From positions 3,100,001 to 3,164,000 of the forward strand of contig JAQJZZ010000010.1 in the NCBI GenBank assembly GCA_030077755.1: 64,000 nucleotides of DNA, read 5' to 3'. The stretch comes from Filosporella fistucella. Taxonomy: Eukaryota; Ascomycota; Leotiomycetes; Helotiales. Shown piece after piece: positions 23,210 to 34,245 of this stretch. The translations under genes and the position numbers were made by a program. Under the pieces are notes generated by a model, which saw nothing but the letters and a program-made list of their open reading frames with translations, ran no database searches and had not been told where the DNA came from. The number at the start of each line of letters is the position of its first letter. Position 1 is the stretch's first letter.

Positions 23210-24774
23210 TCATGCTTTTGCAAAGAAAGCCCGAAGGTATTCGGACATCCCCGAGCCAGCTTCATCGCCAGGACATCCAGGCGGTGGCATTAAGAAGCTG
23301 TTGACGCTGTGCATCGTTGCTCTGCTGGGAATTGCATCGGGCTTGGAAGCAGTGATCCAGGTTAACCGGCTCTTGATCATGTTTTTGTCGGGCTTAGGCA
23401 GAACCTGAGATCCCAACAGAAGAAGGCCGATATCATGTGAAATAAGACAGAGGATGGCAAGGACAACACCAGCTGATATATTGCGGCCGTCTTCGCAAGC
23501 AACTATGGCGCGTTTCTTACATTCTGAGACTAGACTTGCCTCACCACCTGCCACCCCTAAGTTGGAACTCACAAATTCTATTATGAGAGGTAGAGCTCCA
23601 CGAAGATTTTTGCTGCCGAGTTTACCAGGCCCAAGTCCGAGTCGCAAGTGGGAAGGAGACAGGCGCCAAGTGCTCTCTTCTGTGACCTTGGGAAGTATTT
23701 CGACTATGCATGCGTCTGGATCCGGTTCGCTCCTAGACAGCGCCGCTAAGTTTGTGAAGAATAGCCAGCACCCCGGCCTGATCACGTATGCTTCTTCCAC
23801 TGATGTATTATGAATCCCCCGTTCGACGAATTTGGTGATGACATCTGGAAAATCAGACTCGGGAGTGGCGAGAAGCTGCTCTTTATATGCCCAGAATACC
23901 TGAGGTGTCAAGCCATATGCCCAATTCTCTGCATCATCTCCGGCGCCCTGAATATAGCCACCTTCACTCATTTCCCCGCCTAAAACGCATCTCGAAACAG
24001 TACAGCATATTATGGGATGATAATTGTCAAATATGGATGTAGTTGGCGCAATATCCGATTCTGGCGTGATCCAGAATGGACGTAAAGGCTTTGTGATTTT
24101 GCTTCGGAGCGTTTCGACTGGGATGTCCATAGAACGTAATGTAGTTGTGAAAGAGGGGATGAGGGCAGCAATTTGGGCGTGTTCAGACCGGGAAACGATT
24201 TGAGGTGGGGTATACAACTCATGATATTCAGGCTCGTTTGGAAATAAGACAACATTGATAGTGCTGCACCATATCGGGATAGTTTTGCTCAAGGCATCTG
24301 GCATTCCTGCATAGAGAGGTGAGTAATGGGAACGACATATGCAGCAGAGCGACTTACGCTTTCCCCTCCTCGTAGAGTCAATGATTATGCATCTAGGGGA
24401 AGGTTAGGAGACGGCATTCATCTCATGAAGCATATAAGCACGCACCCATCATTCTTCCCAATTGTGTCCAGCAGATGGAGGTTCAGTCGTTTTGTGCTGA
24501 ACTTCCAGGCATTGGTGTGACCATCTGTGCTTTTAAAAAATGCACTGTCTTTTTTGGTCTCAGGATCGACGTACCAGCTCCCACAGCGTTCGTTGGCAAG
24601 TAAGGGTCTGCTGTATGCAAGCGCGACAGTGCGAGCAAAGGCTGCGTCCTGCAGGATCGATTCCAGGCGGTTGCGGATTGAGAGATTGGAACGTTTGAGC
24701 TCACCAAGAGTTTTGGAAAAGTTATGGTTGTGTTGTTCCGCGAACACTAATTCGGAAACAGTAGGAAAGGACAT
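23210..24774 (-). CDS. RIT1: tRNA A64-2'-O-ribosylphosphate transferase
   Basis: Three exons (24774..24446, 24392..24358, 24306..23210) give 486 residues. Rit1 adds a phosphoribosyl group to A64 of initiator tRNA-Met, which keeps it out of elongation. The diagnostic stretch GCIIIDSTRRGKRMPDALSK is assembled across both introns, and KTIPIWCSTINVVLFP follows at once. Further family marks are RCGSWYVDPE and the STDGHTNAWKFSTKRLNLHLL block in the first exon, and GAGDDAENWAYGLTPQVFW in the third. The C-terminal part has the usual phosphatase-like fold region ending near NSFLMPPPGCPGDEAGSG. Length is normal for fungi. It is transcribed away from rvt, with 1.2 kb between start codons. Confidence 0.93.
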
Positions 24775-25949
24775 TGAGAGAAGGTTACATGAAGTCTGGA
24801 AATGCTATTGTGGGTGAGGCTGAAGGAAAGCCTGGTGTGGGGCTTGATGTTTGCTCTGTTTGCATTCAATTGATAGTTTTGATGAGGTCAGGCAATTTTC
24901 CATGAACATGTTGGAATTCTGACACTCAACTACGCTCTTATTCTATCCAGTGATATCCACTCGATGCAGAATTCACAGTAAAGGCATTGACTAGTCTTTT
25001 CTTCGGAAGAAGGGCACCGATTCATGAGTTGTAGATACTCGCAGAACGGGCTCACAGAGTTGACTGGAGCTTGAGGTGATTCTCTTTCTGATTCAACCCG
25101 TCAACAGATACAGATTGCTCCTTTCATCTTTTATACCTATGCTTAACTAGATATCGACCTATCACCAGATATGGAATTTGGTTTTGAATCTGTGCATCCA
25201 GTGCTATCCCGTCTGACAAGTATGTCACGTGGTTTATTCCCTTCCTCATTTGCTGTTGAATATTTGAATCGATGATTGAAGATGTTTCTATCAAGAGAAT
25301 GGCTACATACGTATGAAAATACCTCTTGCTCAAGCATTTTTAGCCTCCCGAATTTGGTTGCAATTGCATCTATGAGGACAAGCTCTTAGGACAAAAATGC
25401 TGCCTACCTCCCTACATATGTCGTTTTTGAATTGCCCTACTAAAGACACTTGTGCGTGCCTATTTCCCCGGCTCCCAATAAAGCTCACCGCTCAAGTTGA
25501 ACATGTCATGCGGCTACTCACCTTCTGACTCTCCTTTCAAAGGGGTGGTCTTTTTCGGCGTGTCGGAAAAGGCAAAGAGCCGCCTCCCGTATGACTCACA
25601 CGTGACATTTATCCGCTGAAATGTTGATGGCACTGAAGAGGAGAGACCACAATGAGCTCGCCGTTTGCATGAAGACCACTATGACATTGAGAGCTCTAGG
25701 TAACAAGTTGAAGCTCGACTGATAGGAGTAAACTATTTAAGTGGGCTTTGTACCCTCTCGAATTTGATTTCCTCAGCCTCAACCTCATCCATCTGCCCTC
25801 CCCAAACCCAACACACCATCTTTACCCAAGAGCCAGGACTCACAGCTCACTCTATCACACACATTCACTTACACACTCTCTTTTTACCACCAAAAATCCC
25901 TCTTTAATTCCTCTCGCCTCACTTGCTTGCCACCACGAAATCAACAATT
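24775..25949. promoter_or_regulatory. Divergent promoter region of RIT1 and rvt
   Basis: 1.17 kb between divergent start codons. The rvt side holds TGACTCA at 25592-25598 overlapping CACGTG at 25599-25604, a second TGACTCT at 25526-25532, a TATTTAA at 25734-25740, and then a pyrimidine-rich leader (about 25765-25949), typical of strongly expressed fungal genes. TGACTCA is the binding site of Gcn4/CPC-1-type regulators. No gene was recognised in the rest. Confidence 0.5.
25592..25604 (+). promoter_or_regulatory. CPC-1/Gcn4-type site fused to an E-box
   Basis: TGACTCA (25592-25598) runs directly into CACGTG (25599-25604), about 350 bp upstream of the rvt ATG. The first is the perfect amino-acid-control element; the second is a bHLH core. 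Both calls are from sequence alone. Confidence 0.45.
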
Positions 25950-28541
25950 ATGGCTTCCTCCGATGTTCTTTCTCAAACCCTTTCCTCCATCACCTCCATA
26001 AAACTCGACGAGATATCTAATCAACGCAAGGCTTTTGAAGTGTCCAAATCAGAGCTCCTCTCTATGGTCCAAAATGAAACCAACCAACACAAAAAGGTTG
26101 AGCTTTTACTCCATATCAATAGTGGTGTCATGCCTGGTTTCAACAAAATCGAAAGCGACACTTCGATCCAGTTCAAGAACATTACACGCTTCATGGAGCA
26201 GGCTCACATGGATCCATCCGTCTCCGGTGCTATCCAGAAAGATTGGCAGTCCAAGCTTGAAAAGCAGCTTGGAGTTCAGACCTTGAAGTACGAATACGCT
26301 TCTCTGTTTGGCCAATTAGTCAATGAATGGCTTAATACAAGCAAGGAAGCTACTGAGACGGCATCTGAAGGCGAGATGGGATTTGAGAGTATTGGAAGGA
26401 AGGAGATGCATGAGCAGCGGAAGAAGTGGGAGAGCATGGTTTTCGAAGCCAAAGAAACAAACACCCAGGCCATTGACGAATATCTTACCAAAATCTTCAA
26501 CTCAACGAAGGCTATCAAGACAGCTTATGAGCATATATGCACTGCGACCCAGGTGTTCGAGTCCCAGATGGCAACCCCTATCCACTTCGATCAAAGTGTT
26601 TTGCTATGGGTCATCAATGGTCTTCTTCGCAGCGACTTGGTCTCTGACGAGAAGAGAAAGGTGCTCAACGATTTTCTCAACAACAAGGTCGTACTTGATG
26701 AGATTGCTGATGTTTTAAATATGCGCATGTCAGCTTTGGACAAGTGGCAGTGGGACTCTGAGGGAACTGCAGTGGAGCAACGCCGGCAGCTGAATGGTCG
26801 ATACCGTTTTTACCATGACGAAGATCTTCTCCAAACTATGCTTTTGCGATATATTGGTGTTAAGTGGTCTGTCTTTTTCAAGGGTGTATTTGAAACCTTC
26901 CAACGTGCAGATGAGGTATGGAAGTCTTCCTCACAGAAAGTTACTCCAGAGGACCGTGAGCGTCGAGACTATTTTCTTGGTCCCGAATCATACCCGTCTG
27001 TAGAGGATGCACGTCACGAACATTTTAAGAACGATATCTTTCTGGAGCAACTCCAAGGCAAACTGGACGAACAGCGCGGGGGCTATGATGACGACAGCGA
27101 AGATGAAAATGACACACGCAAGACGGGCCAGCAAATCACTCAAACCCTTCTTCATACCTTGGCTGCCGAAATAATTATGAAGACTCATCTTGGGGAGGAT
27201 GTGAATGTTGTGCGTACCGATTTCGCCTGGTTTGGTCCGTCTTTGCCGTATTCCTCCATGTTTGCCGTTCTCAAATTCTTCAAAGTCTCCGATCGTTGGA
27301 TTGATTTCTTCCGTCGGGCACTTGAGGCTCCCATGAAGTTTGTACAAGATGGGCCTGATGCAGAAGTCAAGACTCGCAAGCGTGGTACCCCGATCTCAGG
27401 CCCCCTCAGTGATTTCCTCGCCGAGACAGTTCTGTTCTGTCTAGATTTTGGATTCAATCAGGAAAGCAATGGTACTCGTTTGTACCGCTTGCATGATGAC
27501 ATCTGGTTCTGGGGTTCTGAGGAGCAGTGCGTAAAAGGATGGGAAATTATGACCCATTTTGCGAAGTTGAGTGGACTGGACTTCAATCCCGAGAAAACTG
27601 GCAGCGTTCGCGTTACCAAGGTTGGAACTCCCAAGGACAAGCCTGCCAAAGTTCATCACTCCCTTCCAAAGGGTGAAGTTCGTTGGGGCTTCTTGACATT
27701 AGACTCTCAGACTGGCCGTTTCCTCATTGACCAAAAGCAAGTTGACAAGCATATCAATGAGCTACGTTTCCAACTCGACCGCTGCAAGTCTATCTTCGAG
27801 TGGATTCATGCTTGGAATATTTACGGTTGCCGCTTCTTTATCAATAACTTCGGTCGACCTTCCCATTCCTTTGGCATCGCTCACGTCGACATGTTGCTGG
27901 AAACTTTCGCACGCATTCAATCCAAGCTCTTTGCATCTACTGGCGGCAGTGTCACTTCAACTCTCAAGAAGATGATTTCGGACAAGTTCAAGGTGGAAAA
28001 TATCCCGGAAGGTTACCTCTACTTTCCACTTTCGATGGGTGGTCTCGATCTGAAGAGCCCTTTCATCGACTTGTATCTCATCCGCGGCAGCATGAAGCCA
28101 AATACCAATATTCCCATGGAGGAATACTTCGAGGCTGAGGACAAGGCTTACCATCACCTCAAGAGAGTCTTCGATGAGGGCAAGGTCCCCAGACGCAGTT
28201 ATGATGTGGAGGCCAACAGGAAGTACTACGGCAAGCCCTTCTTGACCATGGAGGAATACACCCAATATCGCGAGCAAACCTCCAGGAACCTACGCACCGC
28301 GTATTTAGAATTGACTGAGGAGCCGGAAGTTCAAGCTGTCACGATGACTCGTGATGTCTCTGGATTTGTCGGCGCTGGTTTAAGTTGGCGCACTTTAAGC
28401 CCGTATCAACAGTGGATCATACAGTTGTACGCTGCTGACATGATTGCCCGCTTTGGAAGCCTGAATGTGGTTGAGAAGGGACTCTTGCCTACTGGTATGG
28501 TGAGCATGTTCAGAGAGAGCCGATTCAAGTGGCAAGGATAA
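25950..28541 (+). CDS. rvt: Domesticated reverse transcriptase-related protein RVT
   Basis: A single exon of 863 residues, with ATG at 25950 as first good start after a CT-rich leader. The catalytic core reads as an RT palm: motif A TDFAWFGPSLPYS with Asp424, motif B RGTPISGPLSDFL from residue 478, and motif C LYRLHDDIWFWG with Asp516-Asp517 in an HDD rather than YADD setting. GLDFNPEKTGSV (motif D) and the grip-like KGEVRWGFLTLD follow. An acidic, Asp/Glu-rich loop (about 377-388) sits just before motif A, as in the loop described for rvt. About 370 N-terminal residues form a helical, coiled-coil-prone region with no transposon domain. There is no integrase, RNase H, endonuclease or terminal repeat. 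Known rvt genes are single-copy host genes conserved in fungi, and the reported enzymes polymerise nucleotides with protein priming; the cellular job is unsettled. Confidence 0.9.
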   Translation: MASSDVLSQTLSSITSIKLDEISNQRKAFEVSKSELLSMVQNETNQHKKVELLLHINSGVMPGFNKIESDTSIQFKNITRFMEQAHMDPSVSGAIQKDWQSKLEKQLGVQTLKYEYASLFGQLVNEWLNTSKEATETASEGEMGFESIGRKEMHEQRKKWESMVFEAKETNTQAIDEYLTKIFNSTKAIKTAYEHICTATQVFESQMATPIHFDQSVLLWVINGLLRSDLVSDEKRKVLNDFLNNKVVLDEIADVLNMRMSALDKWQWDSEGTAVEQRRQLNGRYRFYHDEDLLQTMLLRYIGVKWSVFFKGVFETFQRADEVWKSSSQKVTPEDRERRDYFLGPESYPSVEDARHEHFKNDIFLEQLQGKLDEQRGGYDDDSEDENDTRKTGQQITQTLLHTLAAEIIMKTHLGEDVNVVRTDFAWFGPSLPYSSMFAVLKFFKVSDRWIDFFRRALEAPMKFVQDGPDAEVKTRKRGTPISGPLSDFLAETVLFCLDFGFNQESNGTRLYRLHDDIWFWGSEEQCVKGWEIMTHFAKLSGLDFNPEKTGSVRVTKVGTPKDKPAKVHHSLPKGEVRWGFLTLDSQTGRFLIDQKQVDKHINELRFQLDRCKSIFEWIHAWNIYGCRFFINNFGRPSHSFGIAHVDMLLETFARIQSKLFASTGGSVTSTLKKMISDKFKVENIPEGYLYFPLSMGGLDLKSPFIDLYLIRGSMKPNTNIPMEEYFEAEDKAYHHLKRVFDEGKVPRRSYDVEANRKYYGKPFLTMEEYTQYREQTSRNLRTAYLELTEEPEVQAVTMTRDVSGFVGAGLSWRTLSPYQQWIIQLYAADMIARFGSLNVVEKGLLPTGMVSMFRESRFKWQG

Positions 28542-31300
28542 TTCTGGGGTTCGTATTTGGATATAGGTGTTTGGGAATTGCATTTGGAGGAGTTTGGTAG
28601 AAGGATGGGAATGGTAGGAATGGGATCAATCATTGTACAATAAGATATCACGAATTAATGACGGTTCTGGGTGCAATATCCCTTCCCTGTGATACTTTCG
28701 TGACTCGCGCACTTTTCATTGTACCAAAATGTCATACAAAATACCCACCAATCATCGTTCTCTATTCCCTCCTTTCTACCCACCAATTTTTTAGAAAATC
28801 GAACTAAAACCATCCGCCTTGCTTTAACTCTATGGATTGGGACTGGTGCCAAGACACCAATAGCAAAGTAAGGCGGACAACGATTCGGCCTCCAACTTTT
28901 CTTCGCGAATTTTCACTGGCTGTAAAATTCACCCTAGGCTGCAGATCCAAGTTGCATATGGAGGAGATTGAAATCTGGGAAGCATCATCCGCCTCGCTTT
29001 CGAACTCTGGCCCAAAGCAAAGCCATGCACGAAAAAGCGTTCTCTGGGTGGTATTTTACTGGCTGCAAACTTGTCCTGCATATGCAAAAGGCGGATCGCT
29101 GATCTGTCTTTCTTTCAACCTATAGCGCGAAGAAAGCAACGACAAACCGAGGCGGAAATGTCTCTGAACTACTTGCTCACTGGCTAGACATTTCGTTCAG
29201 AATATGCAGGAGATTTGGCGATGGCAGTATGATAACCAAAACGCCATTGTATGCTTCCTTTGAGCTCGACAAAGAGAGCGAATTCGGTGTCGATCGCTAA
29301 GTCCAAAGATATTTGAATAGTCGTGATAATATTCTCAAACTATATCTCCCTCTGGTACCTCGAATTATTCTCACAAGTCATCTCACAAAGAACCGTTCAC
29401 CGGTCTCAAATCCCCTACCTTCGACCCCACATTCCCAACCTCATCCATCAGCCAATCAACGCTTCCCAAAACCTCTGCTTCCCTTGCACCCTTTTTTAAA
29501 TTTCTTACACTTTTCATCTCGGACAAAACCGATCAAAGATTTTGCCACTCGAATTCCAGCCTCCAACTTTTTCTTTTCTGGCCGAGAAAGGAAGTGCTTT
29601 CCAACACAACGAGGCTGTGTAAACTTCTAGCTCCTGGGGCGCCAGCTGCAGCGAAGGGCTTAGCATGAGATGGGTCGTCCAATCATAATTCAGAAAAACG
29701 GTTGCTTGTGCTGGTAGATATTGGGAATCTTTGAACTTTTGAGGGATCTTTTAGGCGGAGCACGCGATTCGTACCAATCGAAAAATTAACGCCAAGGGAG
29801 TTTTGGCCTCCAAATTGCAGATTTTTCAAGGCTATTTGGCTTTGATCGACTTTGACTGCCCATCAGCAAATAGGATAGAAGAATGTTGGTATGCGGCTTT
29901 TTTTTTTCTCTTGAAGAAGAAAAGGTTTTCCTAGCAGCTGGTTAAACGATGGCGGACGAATCACAGCTTTCCAAATCGTGTATTCAACACAGAAGCTTTT
30001 TGAAATTTTAAACTTTCGAAATGCCATTTACGAATCATATTGCGGAAGCTTATGGAGGACCTTGGCCTCCACAGTTTCGAATGCAACGGCATGATTTGCG
30101 ATGAACGCTTGGGGATGAAAGTGAGGCGGACAAGCGAGTTTTCAATTGCATTTTATTTGAATCCTCGCCCGGGTGCGATAGTGCTACGAGACACAGCCAG
30201 TCTTTTTACTCATCGTTGGTGTTCAAGGTTGAATGGTTGAAGACTTACCAACGGGGAGTTATCCCTTCGTTGTGATGATGGTGGAGGGGACAATGAAAAT
30301 CCTCGAAACCTCCGATTCCCGACTTAGAACTGCGAGAACTTTATGCTCTCGCGCGATTGAGAAGTAGCATAAGTTGAGAAATTGTCTTCACGATTGCTTC
30401 TCTATTCAGTGCACCTTGACTGCTGTAGTTGGCAAGCTGAACCAAACTTGGTTAGTGCCAAGTTACCAATGGATATAAAAGATTGATTTTCCCAGACTCG
30501 CAAGACGTCAGTTTCTGAAACAAAAAAGTGTTATGAATCTTGGATGCTCGAAGAGGCTGTTACCATTTCAATGCAGAATATTTGTGTCTGATTTCCCCCC
30601 AATCTGCCTCGTTACTTATCAGCCAATTGTTGTCCTTGCACAAAAGGGAGGCTGCTGCTGCGGCTTGGAGGCATGCCGTTTTCGCGCTGTAAATGCGATG
30701 ACCACGATTTGATAGACATAATCAACAGCGGAGACAATTCAATCTTTCTACACCAATTCAGAAATGTACTCTAGTGACATGGGTGCATATATAGCTTCTG
30801 TTCCATTGGAAGTGATGACTACTAGTCACGTGAAACCATGATTAGGTATAGGTAGTTTTCCGCTCTTTGAACTTATATCACATGGAAGTAGCACCAACAA
30901 ATGGGAAGGTTGATTCACCATTGGTAATGAGGCTCGCCGCCTCTCGGTTTTATGAATTCAAATAGCCGTTCCAAAACTCTTGGGATACAAGTACCTTAGA
31001 GAACATATATCCGATGGAGTCGGAAGAGGGCCGTAGCCGATGCGGGGAACTTAGCTTCCACAACCCCCTTTTCCCTCTCGCTTGCTGACTGCACGAGACC
31101 ATGATACAGATATTGCTAGAAGCAAACAGCATTATCAGCTCTATCAAAGTTGTTTCTTTCCTTACTCTAACACCAACAGTACTGTTCAATTGAATTGGAC
31201 ACCCCCGCGACCTGGGTTTTGCTGCACACAACATTATCTCCAGCTACAATCCTCGAGTAATGATAAAATCAGGGAGACGGCTTCTTCCACTTTCGGCTAG
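28542..31300. other. 2.7-kb gene-free region with degenerate motif repeats
   Basis: No coding frame with family resemblance on either strand. Between about 28810 and 30130 the hexamer GGCGGA or its complement TCCGCC recurs at about 28813, 28872, 28988, 29090, 29151, 29755, 29954 and 30124. Longer similar blocks also recur: CATCCGCCT-GCTTT at 28811 and 28986, ACTGGCT at 28915, 29058 and 29179, TGCATATG near 28953 and 29078, and GGCCTCCAA at 28887 and 29805 with GCCTCCAAC at 29567. Spacing is irregular. It may be a decayed tandem repeat, a structured non-coding transcript or regulatory DNA. Confidence 0.4.
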
Positions 31301-33488
31301 ATGCCCGCGGTCAGCGATACAACGCGTACGCGAATTCGCAGCTCGCGAGCATGCCAGACATGCAATCATCGAAAAGTGAAATGCGATGTCACAGAGGTTG
31401 GAGTTCCTTGCAGCCGTTGTCGGGTGGATGAGTCTGCCAGCTGCAAGTTGGTCCCTTCCAAAAGAGGGACATATGTCAGAAAGCCGAGCAGGCTTCAGAA
31501 TGAATGCCTACAGGAAAAGAAAGATAGGCCAAGAGAGCACGAGCCGGATATCAACGGTATACCAGTGTCTCCATTATCTGATGAAACGTCCGCATCACCA
31601 TTACCGACTGGCGCAACGAATCGGGATCGTATGGACGCTGTCGACTTTGAGCCTGGTATCTCAACATCTACAGATACAAATGGCTTGATACTGGAGCAAG
31701 GCTTCGCACTGGGTGCCACAGCCACGGAGAAGACTCCCACCAATCTCGCACTCCTCCAGTCGAAGAGACCTCTGCAATAACTCGGCAACAACGTGACTCA
31801 CTCACGTCGATGTTTGAGAAATTCCTTGAGCAACAAGAGCAGAGCTACGAGGACATATCCACAAAATGTGGTATCATTTTCATGAGTGGAGCGTCGCCTC
31901 TTACATTTGCTCTTGAAGAGGTCCAGAACAGAGCAGCGTTACATGATGCTGTATCACAGTTTTCACAGTGTGGCGAGACTACTAGAGTTGAGCAGAATGT
32001 ACATCCGTCGCATCTGTCATCACAGGACATCGGATATCTCAAATTGAAAGGGGCTTTTGATAGTCCCACACCAGAAGTCCTACGAGCAATGGTTGCATCT
32101 TTCATCGAGCGCTTTTGTCCGTTGTATTCAATCGTCGACCTGAGCGATTTCAAAGAACTATTCAAGAGTCAGAGATTGCCTTGGATTCTACAACATTCCG
32201 TTTGCTTCATTGGTGCCACCTTCTGCGATTCGAGTGTAATGCATCGAGCGGAGTTCAAGGGAAGGCTGCACGCCCGACGGCAGTTCTATGACAAGGCAAA
32301 GATCCTATTTGACATTGGGTATGAAACCAACAAGATTGTGCTTCTCCAGACTGTGATAATGCTTTCTTTCTGGGGCCCCCAAATGAAAAGTTATTGGAAT
32401 CCGTGCTCCTGGGTAGGGTTCGGTGTTACAGTAGCAGAATCATTAGGACTGCACAGAATCGAGCCGGCCGTGGATATGGACCGAAAAAGGAAGAGTTTGC
32501 TAAAGCGACTATTCTGGGCACTCGCAGTGCGCGATGCCTATTGTGCTGCCCTACTGGGTCGCCCTTCCGACTCAATATCGCACAGTGCGATACTGGGTCA
32601 CTGGTTCTTGAGGACTTCGATCATGACGATGTCCCAGGGAATGGAACTGCTGGGGAAAGCGTCCTTCATGCCCACTACCAGATTCAGATCTCCAGACTAT
32701 CTCTAATTCTTCGAAACATTGTCGAAGCCCGATTTGACGCCTGTCGTAATGTCACTCAGACAGCATGCTTACATGAGAAGCTAGATAAATGGCAGTCCGA
32801 GCTACCTGCAGTCATGACTTGCTGGCTACAAGAACCGACTCCACATATATTTTCAACGAGCTTGAAAATCATTTTCCACCTCCACATTATTCTTAACCAC
32901 CTTGAGAAATCGGATCGATTAGCAAGTAATGGCTCATACCTATCAACAATGAATTCGTCTTCCCAGATTGCGGAATCAGCTGCTCAGGTCATCTCATCAA
33001 CTGCGTTCACCACAGTGTCGATGCTTGGAATCATGCCTCACGAGACCTTCTCTGGGTTCTTTGTCGCAGGGATAGTATTCTATCGAGGCTTCAAACAGCA
33101 GCAGGACACACTCGCAAGGTTATCCAGGTCAGCGCTCGACAATTGCCAGATGGTAATCAGTGAAGCAAGAGAGAGATGGGACCCAGCAAGTTGGGTAATG
33201 AGAATATTTGATTTCTTGCTGTCTAGCAATAACACCAAACCCACCGATACTTCCACACGCATCGATCTGAGAAGTTCGAGTGTCTCTGGAGCATATCTTG
33301 CAGGCGATTCGATACCTTTCTTCAACGACAATGGGTTTGCGAACGGTATACCGGCAAACGACATGTTGCATTCGATCGATTTCAGCTCCCCAACGTACCA
33401 GGGTATGGGCTGGATGGCTAATGAGTTCTTCCCAATGTCGAACTTCCTTCCCATGTCATTTGAAAATCCGCCTTATATGCCGGCGTGA
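31301..33488 (+). pseudogene. Zn2Cys6 transcription factor with 1-nt frameshift
   Basis: The start MPAVSDTTRTRIRSSRACQTC opens a Zn2Cys6 cluster (Cys18, 21, 28, 37, 40, 48). The middle frame (31810..32562) carries the fungal-specific transcription-factor domain: FIERFCPLYSIVDLSDF, SWVGFGVTVAESLGLHRI and KRLFWALAVRDAYCAALLGR. At 32560-32567 the text GGTCGCCCTTCC lacks one C; the next frame continues exactly with PFRLNIAQCDTGSLVLEDFD and runs to 33488. No intron can bridge this. A second frame change between the cluster and the domain (31560-31800) could be an intron or another indel; I could not settle it. The gene is broken or carries an assembly error, otherwise well preserved. Its target may be the nearby monooxygenase gene, which is only a guess. 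Confidence 0.65.
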
Positions 33489-33638
33489 GGCTTCTATCTC
33501 ATCCTCGGGTGTCGACTATCGTCTGATGTGGCTGCCCGGCATTTTACCCACCTCGCGTATTGAATGGGGGATCAAGGGGCTGGCATGAATGAAGCGAGCG
33601 TCCTCCTTACTTTCCGGGTTCTGGAGAAGAGTCTCCCA

Positions 33639-34245
33639 CTACTGGCTAACGAAAGCTATCACATCGTGATCAAACCATATGTCCTCTAAGATGTCCCAAT
33701 GATATTGTTCAATATCATCCTCGTACCCAGAAGTTGCTTGCTCAGCTGACGCTTTCGAATGCATGTTAGTCCTTGAAAAATCTACCTTGCCATCTGTTTG
33801 AGGAGTCAAAGGCGACAACGGGTCGTCCTCTGATTCGATTGAAGCATACGGGGAAGAATCCATCAAATCAATATCCGGCTTGGATTCCGTGCTCAAAAAA
33901 ATTTGAGACCATTCAGAAGTATCCCAAACGCCTGTAAAAAGGGAGATGCATCTTTCAAGTTCTCGATTTGGGTCGGAGGCGCTGAGTGTGACATCTATTT
34001 CATCGTCCTGGAGATCTTTACCTACTTTATTCCTCTGTTGTTGCATTCGTCGTGTTTTAGAACAGAAAAACTGGCTCTTGGGATTATATATCTCAACTTT
34101 TGCCTCCCTCCAATTATCGCAAAATACAGCGGTGAAGTCTGGTATCTTCTCGCCGGTATCTATGCATCTCAACCCTCATGATCGATGATCGTTGAGATTA
34201 CAGGACCACTGCCAATCCTCTGTGAAAACTGCACTCACGCGCCAT
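33639..34245 (-). CDS. Hypothetical acidic protein with 7-nt first exon
   Basis: Two exons (34245..34239 and 34174..33639) give 180 residues. The long frame has no ATG of its own and is closed by TGA just upstream. A GTGAGT donor after ATGGCGC and an acceptor at 34175 give MARLRCIDTGEKIPDFTAVF, a natural N-terminus. A basic segment (KTRRMQQQRNKVGK) is followed by an acidic Ser/Pro-rich region, and by YHWDILEDIWFD near the end. No family was recognised. It is convergent with the frameshifted regulator gene. The tiny first exon makes the start the weakest part. Confidence 0.5.

Noticed and set aside
25950..28541. Transposon interpretation of the RT gene
   Set aside because: No long terminal repeats, poly-A tail, target-site duplication, integrase, RNase H or endonuclease domain seen; motifs fit rvt, so it was called a host gene.
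29313..29630. 105-codon Pro/Leu-rich frame in the gene-free region
   Set aside because: Composition follows a local CT-rich stretch; no start context or family support.
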